The notes beneath the pieces were generated by a model. That model ran no database searches. It was not told where the DNA came from and saw only the letters and a list, made by a program, of their open reading frames with translations. Below are positions 1 to 10,014 of a stretch of DNA of 64,000 bases, piece after piece (position 1 is the stretch's first letter; every line of letters starts with the position of its first letter). A program made the translations under genes and the position numbers. The stretch is from assembly GCA_010094025.1 (NCBI GenBank), contig ML991823.1, positions 158,977-222,976 on the forward strand. Reading direction: 5' to 3'. Origin of the DNA: Viridothelium virens (Eukaryota; Ascomycota; Dothideomycetes; Trypetheliales; Trypetheliaceae).

Positions 1-1002
1 AGGAATCTCAACGGAGAAAGAACTTAGCTGTGGGGTAGCTTCATGTCTCAAGAAAACGCGTCAAGCAGATTCCATTGCTTAACAGAAAGGGTACATAAGG
101 TAGCTAAAGTGCATGCAGGTCTTGGTGGTCTCATGCAAACACTTTGTTCATCAGCATGGCATAATTCCACTCCAAGCAGATGACGCTAAGCATGTCGGAC
201 CGAACTTTGACCGACCGGCGCTAAGTACTGCCCAGCTCCTGCACTTTTCCCGCCGTAACCTCACTTGCCTCGCCCTCCCCTCTTCACAACCTTCCCTCCA
301 TAACCACTCAGCTGGCGATTGCTGCGTTGATCGGCTCCAACCTCTCCTTCGTGCATCTGAGTATTCTCATTCTACATAAGAAGCCTGGCGTTCTTTGTCG
401 CAGGACGAAGTGTCGGTGGCGGCGGCGGAAGTGTGTGGCGACGTTGACTTGGGTGGCGGTCGGTCGCGCGAGATTTGGTCTCGAGAGGGTACTCAGTACT
501 CAGTGCTCATCGATGCAGCGAAATATCATCAAGTCCCGCAGTGAACAGTGGCACAACAGCCATCTAAAAGGCATCGTGTACCGAGCTCTCGCCAAGTAAC
601 TTGGGAGTGCGGTGGTTGATCACTGAGTATTGTGGGCGCAGCTTAAGCTCCCAGCTTCCTTCTCTACATCCCATACCGGCACGTCCTTCAGCACTGCATT
701 GCTGGCGGCAGGACACAGCACCGAAATCCTCTGGCCCCAGGCGGAGCTTTTAACCTTCTGGCTCAGTAACGCTGGTTTCCAAACTCAATCCAGATTCGCC
801 CAAATTCACCCAAATTCACCCAAATTTACCAGATCAGGCTACTCCGTCGCCTCATACGGCTAGTCAATCGGGCGCTGCTTCAACGGGTGGTGATCATCTG
901 CATCCAACCAGCGACTGCCGGCCGCGTCTGCCACCCGACGCCGGTCCAACCTGGTCGCGGTCTGTGCGCACTTGTTCCCCGTGATCCACGATACATTTCA
1001 AC
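1..1002. other. 5' flank of the PNUTS-like gene, no gene recognised
   Basis: No reading frame here resembles a known protein. The stretch is the upstream region of the gene that starts at 1003. It holds a short A/T-rich 10-bp tandem repeat at 791-830 and becomes GC-richer just before the start codon. Short open frames of under 100 codons look random. Confidence 0.6.
791..830. repeat. 10-bp tandem repeat, four units
   Basis: Units at 801-810 and 811-820 are identical (CAAATTCACC). The unit at 821-830 differs by one base, and 791-800 is a more diverged copy. It lies about 170 bp upstream of a start codon, so it could be part of a promoter or 5' leader. Confidence 0.7.
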
Positions 1003-4000
1003 ATGAACTCGGATCACGTGTCGCGTGAACGCGAGAATGGGATGCCGGGGGCACCAGGCCGCAGCTTATTCGCTGATAGCAACAATCTATCGAATTACGG
1101 TGATCTGCAATTTGGCGCTGCCAATAATCAATATGACCCGTCTTTGTGGCCGCCCGATCACGGTCCTGACGAGGTTACCTTTCCAGCCAATCATCAGTCG
1201 CATGCGCTTCGGCAGGGCTGGAATAGCAACACCATTCCAATCCATCATGACCCTGCCTCCGCATCAGTAAACACTGGATATCACCCATACACACATCAGA
1301 CATCAGCCGCATACCCTGGCCACAACTTCTTCAATGGCCATCTTAACTATAACGAATCTCGGCTTGATCCGAGCCTGACCCCTGGACCTGCACAGAATGC
1401 ATACAACCTAGCAGCCAGTACTTATTCAAGTACCATCTCGCCCCAGGCCCTCCAACACAGCAATATCGCAGACTTCTCTAAATTGGTAACTACGCTCCGA
1501 TCAGTCCATTCTTCGTTCAGTATTAACATGATTCAAGGGCACTGGGCGCAGCAGTCTCAGGAATATAGACACTCCGCTAGGCGTCTCCCGTGATCGAGAC
1601 GATAGTGTTAGTTTAGAAAAAGTCCCCTTGAAAGCACCCAGGGGTACTGAGTCAGGGTCTTTTGTCGTCACTGACTATGATGCTCTGGTTGAAGCTACCA
1701 AATCGCAACGTCTCCACAACTTCGTGAACATTGGAACTGTCCAAATAGACACAGGCAATTATCTTAAGAGTCAGCCAATCAACTCATTCGTGAAGAGCTA
1801 TCGTGTAACTGACCTATTCGTAGCAAGCCTACCAAATTACATTCGTCGCCAGTCGCGGAATGATTTTAGACGTCGTGCCGGTGACGACAAGGCACTCTTG
1901 GGTAAGCTTGCTCGTCATCCTCGCGGTGGCAAGGAAGGCTCTGAAGTTGATCAAACTGTAGCCAAAGCTGCCAAAAAGCCGTCCAAGCTCAAAAATCTCA
2001 CCCAGAAGACGCCGTATCAACGTTCGCCTATATCCAGGGTTGATCAAGCCGGCCGTATCAAGCCAGAAATTAGCCAATCTGCAACTGAATCAGACACTTC
2101 AAGCGAGGAATCTGATTCCGACTTTTCCGACTCGGACCTGGAAGTTGCAGACCCACCCCCATTGCCTGACAAGCGACCAGCTGCACCGCTCGAAGCTGTT
2201 CGTTATGACACAATCAAAGCCGTGTGGGCTTCTCCTAATCGACCGGCCGATCCAGACGAAATTCGAAATGCTCTGAAGAGCTTTTGGGAGGTTGTGCGAA
2301 CCATCCGAGATCGATGGAAGAGTGATGGGAATGCCTTGAAGCAAGCTGAAGAAGCAAAGAAAAGTAGTGAACTGCCCTTGCTCAAAGACCGGGTCAACAG
2401 CCAACGAGACATGATGCAAGCCTCTATTAATGCGGCGCTAGAGTTTGGTCACCAAGATGTGCTTGCCTTGTAAGTTGTTCTTACGCTGTCTTCCTTTCCT
2501 TTTCCATCATTGCACCCAACACCGTGGTTCGCCACCCGGGGTAGAACTTCGAGGCTGATTGGCCCTATCCTCTTGGTCCATGTCCAAGCTGCACTCAAAG
2601 TCATGTGGTGTTCCAGAATAAATGGTTGAACCAGCCGCATCTGCCTCATGATAGTCCCAGTCTGTCTCGGGAATTGTAGCTTGCTGTGCACGTAGGACTC
2701 AGTCATGAGCATCTGAGGGTCTTAAATCGCATAGATAACTACAACGATTTTATCGTGAAAACACTTCCCCTCTCTCAGCGCAAACAGGGCGATCAGTTTG
2801 ACTCCAGCACATTCAATTGCTTCGCTATAAGATGTGAGCTTATCTAATGATGATCCAGATTCGGTGAAAATGCCTCCTTCCTTTTTCTATCTTACCAGTT
2901 TCTGCTCGATCGATTTAGCGAAAAGGATTTTGACGGCCCGCTTTCACGAGGGTTCCTTGAGGTATGTCAGCTTTTTAACACAGGCACTAAATCAGATGTG
3001 GCTAAACTTATCACAGCTACTTGCACGATGTACCACCATTACGAATGAAGCGCTTGAGAAAACTCATCTTGTCAAGGTATTGCCGAGATTCGAAAAGCGA
3101 GGCAAAGAGTGGACTGCAGGTCTGGCAAAGAAAGTTATTGCTGAGGCCGAAAAGCTCTCAAAGACAAAAGGCGAAGCCGTTGCAAAAGAGAAGGCCGTCA
3201 AGAATGCGACCAAGGAGGTCATGAAGATCGATCCTACTCCTGATGTCAAAACGAAGCCGGAGCCGATCACTGGGATGAAGCGCCAGAGAGAGGGTGCCAA
3301 CCCTAACGTGCAACCTACGAAGAAACTCAATGCTAGCAGTCCATCATCATCATCATCATCATCATCAGGCTCTACTAAGCCGACCACGGCGCCTGTTAAG
3401 CGAGCAACGTCAATTACTAGTACGGATACCAAAATGGCTCCTTCAAGCGCAGTGATACCCAAAGCCAAAGGACAACAAGTTCAGGCCAAACCGTCCAGCT
3501 TCTTCTCAAGCTTGCAGTCCGCAGCCAAACGACCTGGTACTGGGAAAGCTTCCACCATCTCAATGGTAGAGAAAGATAAGAATGCTTCAGAAAAGAAAGC
3601 GACTGTATCGAGCACACCAGTCGCTACTACTAGACCGGCCTGGTCCTTCGCCGAAACAATGGCGAACTTGAATAAAGCAAAGGAGCCAGAGCCTACGGCA
3701 AAACCAAAACTTAACACGCCGCCGGAAAGTCCCGAAGAGAGAGCGAAACGCTTAAGAAAGGAAGAGCGTAGAAAGTTACGTGTCACTTTTAAACCCGAGG
3801 CTTCGCTTGTAGAAGTACGAGTCTTCGAGAGACAGGATGAGGAACTTATTGACCGGGACAACAATGTCCGTGACGTGGACGACATAAAGGGTGAAGGACA
3901 GATGTTCAAGCAACATATTGATACCGTGGAGGATGAAGATGATGACGATTATACCCCACAACTAGGTGAAGTATCTCTCGTTGAATTCTGCGAACCATCC

Positions 4001-4971
4001 TATATCGACTTTTGCGACATCGAAAAATCAGAGCGAGAGCGCAATTATGCGCCATACGGAGGAGGCGAGCTGATTCCCGAGAGCCCCGAGTCCAAACTCC
4101 AAGAGGAACACGAGAGGAATACGCTGATGGTATTTTATACTGATCGCATGGACATTCCACCAAATCCTCGCGAGCCTTTAGATCCGTACACAGGTGAAGT
4201 GCCAATGACTGTCACCTTCGGGCAGCCTCCGTCGCAGGTGCTTCAACGCGCAGAAGCAGCAAGAAGCGCAGCTACTCAAGCACCAACATCTTCTCATGTC
4301 CCTGATGTCTCTGCTCTCCTCAAAGCTCTTGGTGGAGTTCATCCCCAGCTGCAGCCTCAAGGTCCCCCACAGCAACAGAAGCAGGATGCAGGCACTTCAT
4401 CAACTAGCGCATTAGAGGGCATCTTTGCCAAATTCGCTAACCCGGCGCAGCAACCACAACCTCAACAGGCACAGATGCAACCACCTGTCCAACCACAGCA
4501 ACAGGTCGTTAATCCTCAACTCCAGGCTATCTTAGCAAGCATGCAGAGCCAGGCTCCTGCTCAGCAACCGCTTCAGCAGGGACAACAAGCGGCCCAGCCT
4601 AATCTGGCTGCTCTTCTGCAGCAACTTCAACAGCCTTCTGTCTCAAACTCCGGTCCAGGCATTGTCATGCCCGGGCAACATGGAGCAGCTCTGCCACGCA
4701 CTGGACCATTTGAGGATCCGGAACGGAAGAGATGGCGAGAAGATCAGGATGCGAATCAGGGAAATTTCGGAGGTCAGGGCAGCCAAGGGAGTGGCACCAA
4801 AAAACGCAAGTACCCATTTGTGGATGTAAGTCGCACTAATACTCCACAACATCCATTGATGGAACTAGCTAACGGAAACCTTTTCCACAGAAGAAATTCA
4901 CGCTCCCTTGCAAGTTCTTCCGCGAAGGAAAATGCATGAAGGGTGCTCAATGCACGTACGTGCATGAATAG
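1003..4971 (+). CDS. PNUTS-like nuclear PP1-targeting subunit (TFIIS-N/LW domain, RVxF motif, CCCH finger)
   Basis: Exons: 1003-1485, 1538-2469, 2859-2961, 3017-4825, 4891-4971, giving 1,135 residues. All junctions are GT-AG and in phase. The order of parts matches metazoan PNUTS (PPP1R10) and resembles fission yeast Ppn1. A helical TFIIS-N/LW-type region lies near residues 470-560 (RFSEKDFDGPLSRGF, then THLVKVLPRFEKRGKEW). A PP1-docking RVTF motif is at 761-764, preceded by basic residues and followed by a PNUTS-like P-x-x-x-L segment. A long Q-rich tract follows. A CCCH finger closes the protein (C1116-x7-C1124-x5-C1130-x3-H1134) and appears only after removing the 65-nt last intron. PNUTS targets PP1 to chromatin and RNA polymerase II in transcription termination. 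That role is inferred here. The N-terminal 160 residues are low complexity. The third exon and the 389-nt second intron are the least certain parts of the model. Confidence 0.8.
2470..2858 (+). other. Unusually long intron of the PNUTS-like gene
   Basis: GTAAGT donor at 2470 and CTAATGATGATCCAG acceptor ending at 2858. The splice joins ...DVLAL to FGENASFL in frame. At 389 nt it is several times longer than any other intron inferred in this window (46-108 nt). It contains an 87-codon open frame on the minus strand with no recognised similarity. Confidence 0.65.
3344..3367 (+). repeat. TCA microsatellite coding eight serines
   Basis: Eight in-frame TCA codons inside the PNUTS-like gene, in a Ser/Thr-rich linker between the LW domain and the RVxF motif. 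Trinucleotide runs like this vary in length between strains. Confidence 0.9.
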
Positions 4972-5385
4972 GCACACAGCAGCGCCTGCACGCCGGAGTC
5001 TGCCATACTTTTCGTCGTGCGTGTGATGCTTGACCGCATGCTGACTTTTCTTCCATGTTTGCATGCTATAGGCGCGGTGGGGGCAGAAATGATTGTTTTA
5101 CACGGCACCTTACGGCTCAGCAGCGGCATGTTCGCGCGGAGCACAGATTGCGCGAGACTAAGCGCTTGTGTACACTATCAAGAGGATTGCATTTGCTGGT
5201 GTTATCAAGACTACATCTACGCTGTATGTAGAGGCCATTGCAAGGAACATCCCCAGTCTTGCGATCATCTCTATTGGCATTGAAATACAGTCATTTCATA
5301 TTCAGAACACAGCTCGATCAATCGTAGCCTTCTGCTTATCAGTATGGACTATTTCTAGAGAGCTTTTTAGTCTCATTACATCTAT
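4972..5385. other. Convergent intergenic region
   Basis: Lies between the stop codons of the PNUTS-like gene (+) and rrp4 (-), so it should hold both 3' ends. No additional gene or structured element was recognised. Confidence 0.6.
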
Positions 5386-6605
5386 TCACCCCAGTTCGCT
5401 CAATGCCAATTCTACAACTCTACGTCCACTTTCGCCTGCTAGGTAAGCCTCAGCACGCCCTGTTTCATCCCCTTGCACGCCTTTAGCCTCAACTTCAATC
5501 TCTATAGCGGCTTCATACGCCTTTGCCAGCACTTCTTCATCCACTTTCACGCCCCACTGCACAAGTGCCTTAATGCAGCTTGCTACTCTCGCAATCTCCC
5601 TCCGAGTAGCCGGCCCTACCTCATCGTTTTGACTCGAGTAGATACTTGCGCTCACGCTCTCCTCCATACTCGTAATGCTTGCTCCCCTTGTGTCGGAGGT
5701 AGGGGGCTCAACATGCTTTGCAATCCAGATGTATCCATTCACCCCCATCACCACATCTATCTGTCCCGCACCGTGTGTTCCTTGCATGGTGAACATCTGG
5801 CGTCGGCTCCGCGCTACACCGCCTCCGGCCCCTCTTGCATTTCCAACGCCTTTGGTTGAAGCCGCTGATCCGGAGCCCTCTCCACCAGCACCTGTGACAG
5901 ATAGGAAGAACCCATTCCGCAGCTTTCCATATCTAAGACTCCGTGTATGTAGCGCTGCCGCACCATCCTGAAATAGCGCCTGCACTTCAGCAACCAGCAG
6001 CTCCCCTTCTACGAAATATTGTCGCACATTCAGCTCGTCGACGGCGGTGCGTTTTCGTAGGACCCCACCGGGAAGGTTGATGGAAGACAAGGGTAGCGAG
6101 GCAAGCAGGGGCGCGCCTATGTCGACGTGCCACCGCTTTCCTGTCGCACTGACAGTTGCGATGCGACCCACAATCAGGTCGCCGATGGAGGGCGTATAGC
6201 GAGTGCGTATGGGCACGATCGAAAGGAGCTTGTTGGTGCGGGACAGCGTACCGAAGAGCGTAGAAGAAATGGTTGGAGGCTGGGTGGAGCCGGCTGTAGT
6301 AGTACCATGGCCTCTGAATGGGGCAAAGTTTAGCATTTTACGAGGAAGATTTAAGGACGCTTTCGTAATTCCTCGTGGAAGCAGGAGGTAAAAAGGGCAT
6401 GCCGTAGACGTACCTACCTCATCCATTGTGGATCATCCGTTATTATTTCTCCGGGTGTAATGACGGGCTTTCCACGCCGTCTAGAGCGCGCATCTGTCAT
6501 GTTGACGTCGCCCTCAAGATCAAATTTGTCCTCCTCGTCATCTGCGCCAAAATCATGCTGCGGTATCGACGCTGCAGGGGCTGGCGGATGGATTGAAATA
6601 GGCAT
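5386..6605 (-). CDS. rrp4: Exosome complex RNA-binding subunit Rrp4
   Basis: Two exons, 6418-6605 and 5386-6313, joined across a 104-nt GTAGGT...TTCAG intron, give 371 residues. Rrp4 is one of the three cap subunits of the RNA exosome, which degrades and trims RNA 3'-5' in nucleus and cytoplasm. The N-terminal exon carries a short acidic leader and the conserved VITPGE segment. An S1 domain follows from about residue 90 ([13 protein letters not shown], then WHVDIGAP). A KH-type domain has its loop around [14 protein letters not shown] Gly/Ala/Ser-rich insert between S1 and KH makes this copy somewhat longer than the human or yeast protein. The start at 6605 was chosen because it is the first ATG and the acidic leader is typical. 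It is convergent with the PNUTS-like gene. Confidence 0.93.
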
Positions 6606-8575
6606 TGTAAAGCACTCGTAAAATTTTCAGAAGAAAACACTACAGTGCTCGCGATGCTGTAGGAGAGAATGGCAATGCGCGCAGGCTGACAAGAGGGTAG
6701 AGATTTTTTGAGAGGCGAAGAAATAAAAGGAAGGTACCTTTTATATTCTAAGATACGATAGAAGTGGGAGGGTTGACAGCCACTCTTCCCCGCCAGGAAA
6801 GTTTTTACCTCAGGTATCTACAGCTTTTCGCCATATCAAGTGGAAATTTGAGCTCTCAATTCACCTCAGATAATTGCAGAGAAGTGGCCGCTCGATATAC
6901 GGCTACAAACAACTCCGCCAAAAAGAAAAAAACATTGAGAATGCCATGGCTGAAACGGGCCGAAGATTCTACAAAGCTTCTCCCTAAAGCACGCCTAGTC
7001 CGGAATCGTTCTAATACGGAGTACTGCTCGAAGTATTCTTGACGTACTAGGGTATACTTCTATTCCTTTAAGATTACTTTCCACATCATGCGCGAGAAAT
7101 GATCATGTTCCAAGTTTTAACATCTAAAGACTCATGGTCTAGATTGCACGATGGCAGCTCAGGCAATTAGGTACATGTAAGAAGTATATTTCACCTCCGC
7201 TTCTGTAGTCGACCTAATGGATCCTGTGTGCTTCTTACCTGTTCTGTATCCAATGCTTCTTTTAGCTTAATACGTCTCCTCTTCCATTATTCGCGAAGTG
7301 TCGTTCGTTTCCCCTCCTGCTTTATCTTATTCTGCCGCCGTCACTCTCTGGGATATCTACCTAGTTGGGTAATACTGTCGACAACTATAGCTTTCGCTGC
7401 AGTGGCTGTCGATACTCCGATTCTAACCTCACATCCTGATCCCACCTACGGGAAGTTGAATTCCAGCATGACGTATCACTCGGTACGAAAACATCGATTG
7501 CTCTTGTTCTCAACTAAGTCCAAGATCAAGGTCTCGGGCTAATACTTCCTCATTATAGAAACTTGAAGTGCGACCTCCTGAAAAATGTGTTTAGCATTTA
7601 CGATGAGGGCAGAGTCATATGCCTATGGCGCCTTTGCCGTTACAGTTCTAGGGTGACCTCAACCCAGTGAGTTCCTTGGGCAATGAACTCACGCTAGACA
7701 TCTTTTAACTCTACCTCACGAGCGCCATATAAAACGGCCCCTTTACATACGATCACAACGAAATCCTGTCTTCATGTCTTCAGTGGATACCGCAAGCAAG
7801 GCAGAGAGAGATTAGCATAAGGGTGAGTTCGCTCTCTCATATGGGCAGGTAAGTCATCGACGTGCCGAGTGAAAGTAGAGGCTATCGAGTGATCGTAGGG
7901 AGCGAGTACTCGAGTATTGCTACGGTCTCGGCTGGAAACGGACGTATGATATGCACGGCTTTACCGTCCTTCTTGATGTAACTGCCTTGATGACAATTTT
8001 CATGCCAACCAAGTACGACCTCGGTGCCTCCAGTGTGGAGAACCAATATGTCGGTCGGGTAGTGCTGCCGGTCTTCCAAAATATCAAAATCGCGAATGGT
8101 GATGTACTTTTCGAATGGGCTTCTCTTGATCACCTATCTCTATCTGAGAGTGACAATCAGTTTGGCAGGCCTATCGCTTTTGATAGGTTGAGCTCAACAT
8201 TTGCTTCGGATGAGTTCTCATGCTTCACATCATCTCATAGGTATCCCTGCCTCATTTAAGCGTCTTTCATAGTCTTGCCGGTACTAGTGCTTGAGAACTG
8301 TCTCATCGCCCGCGGCCATGAGAGAAGTGACTATGTCTTCTTCTCTCGTATAGTCTAGCCATAGGGTTGTTAAGCTCGGGTATTTGGGCAATTGATTTGG
8401 TCTGTAAATAGTCTATCTGCGAGCCTCCAGATATATCAAATCCAGGCATCCGCTTCTAAGCCAAAACGCCGATAGCCAGTATGCGTAATTGTCCCTATGC
8501 ACATATTCATTATACCTCTTGTCTCGTAACGTGCTCCTTTCACGGCGCTAACTTCCTTTCTTCGGTGCTTCACTT
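6606..8575. other. Gene-poor interval, rrp4 promoter side and ubc12 3' side
   Basis: About 2 kb with only short frames. A 102-codon (+) and an 83-codon (-) frame overlap around 7882-8259, and neither has a recognisable motif or convincing splice partners. The part next to rrp4 carries an AAGGTACCTT palindrome at 6731-6740, and TACGGAGTA occurs at 7015-7023. I see no gene that I can support. Confidence 0.5.
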
Positions 8576-9273
8576 TCATTTCAGAACCCTATCATATGTC
8601 TGGCTCTTCACGTTCCCTCCACCCATACTACTCCTCACATTCCTCTTGAACCCTTCCCGATTCGTCTTCAGATCTTCTGCTGCCTCCTTGTTCAATGGAT
8701 CACTAGCGTTTGGCTCGAGGAAGAGGAACTGCAATCCAACGATCACGGCATTGAGGTTCAGCACCGGCTTCCAGTCCTCGCGAAGGATATTTAAACATAC
8801 GTTGCCCTCAAGGTCGATGTTCGGGTGATAAATCTTCTGCGTGCACTTCACCTTTGGTGGATCGTGCGGAAAGTTTTGGTTGATGACAAAGGAGAAATGG
8901 AAGGAGCCACCGCGATACATGCCCTCGTCAGGTTCAATAGTGAGGGTGAAATTGAGAATGTCGTCTGGGTTTGGGAAGGTAGTGCGCATCGTGCTGCCGA
9001 GAGAGAGCTCTGAGAGATCTGAAGACCATGCGTTAGCACTTCGGCAAAGACCAGAAGATCAGGAAGACTAAGGAGATCCCGAACCTTTCTGTACTCGCAA
9101 CTGTGCAGCTGTTACCTTCTTTTTCTTTGTGCCTGCAGTTGCGGCTTCAGCCTGCTGCTGCTTTTGCTTCTGCAAGTCGCGTTAGCAAATGCACTCACCT
9201 ATGAGACTAGCAGCTGTTATAGAATAGACATGAAGCAACATCTCGTACATACCATGGACCATATTTTCATCAT
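8576..9273 (-). CDS. ubc12: NEDD8-conjugating enzyme E2 Ubc12
   Basis: Three exons, 9253-9273 (21 nt), 9085-9169 and 8576-9018, give 182 residues beginning MMKIWSM. The enzyme takes NEDD8/Rub1 from the Ula1-Uba3 E1 and passes it to cullins. The N-terminal MKIWSMK-type peptide is the family's E1-docking tail, which supports the 21-nt first exon. A basic linker ([16 protein letters not shown]) precedes the UBC fold. The active-site cysteine lies in [12 protein letters not shown] after the HPN motif (YHPNIDLEG). The protein ends in YDRVLK, similar to other Ubc12 tails. Length is normal for the family. Introns are 83 and 66 nt. Confidence 0.95.
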
Positions 9274-10014
9274 CTTGACGGTGTTGACGAGGAAGAAGCG
9301 CTTAGGGGAGAAAGTGAGGAGATGGCGCCTCAGTGAATGTGGGCGAGGAGATCCGTCGAATGGTCAGAAGTCCTCAGGAAGGCTTTGATGTATCAACAGC
9401 GTCGCAAAGAACCTAAAATCCAGTTGGGCCTGGGGATGTTGGAGAGTAGCAGGTGAGAAAGGTGAGAAGTGGGTTGCTGTTCGGCGAGAATGCGGCGGAC
9501 TGTAGTATGCTGTGATGTTGTGGGGGTTACTAAGGTTCGACCGCCCCACGATTACTACCTTGACTTGGGGACCGTGGTAGGGATCCAAGTAGTTCTTCCA
9601 TATCTTACATCCAAGCCAAGGCAATCAGGTATGTCATAGACTAGGTACGGTTATGAAGTGAATGCGCGAAGTCTTCCGGCATTGCTGGCTGTTGTCTCAA
9701 TTTCACCATTCTTATACATGGCTCACTTGGGAGATCCAAGAACATGAATTATCCTTGTGTATTTACTCAATGCTGATGCTACAATTTTCGAGAGTACATT
9801 AAGAGCATCCATACTATCGCCATAGAACCCACACAGATGAACGGCCGAGTGATCGAGACACATGGGCCTTAATATGATAGTTTCCAGAGGTATCAAACCC
9901 CTTGATGACATCCAACCTTTATCCAGACGCCAACAGCCGTGCGTTCGAGAATCACCCCAGTTGGGTGTTTCGAACAGTATACAACGTGCTCCACCGACTG
10001 CTCTCCTATTTTGT
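9274..10014. other. Intergenic region between chitin synthase 3' end and ubc12 5' end
   Basis: Both neighbours read leftwards, so this should hold the ubc12 promoter and the chitin synthase 3' UTR. Short frames on both strands show no known motif. A B-box-like GGTTCGACCGCC at about 9534 lacks any tRNA cloverleaf around it. Confidence 0.55.

Noticed and set aside
2834-2958. Reading MSLSNDDPDSVKMPPSFF...FHEGSLR as coding
   Set aside because: It is continuous with the downstream frame only by ignoring two good splice sites. The alternative frame (FGENASFLFLSYQFLLDRF...GFLE) joins in phase on both sides.
7882-8133. 83-codon minus-strand frame with protein-like composition
   Set aside because: No recognisable domain, and no upstream exon with a good splice site could be joined. 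In-frame stops lie just before it.
9520-9560. B-box-like GGTTCGACCGCC
   Set aside because: The 60 bases upstream do not form a D-arm or anticodon arm, so it is not a tRNA gene.
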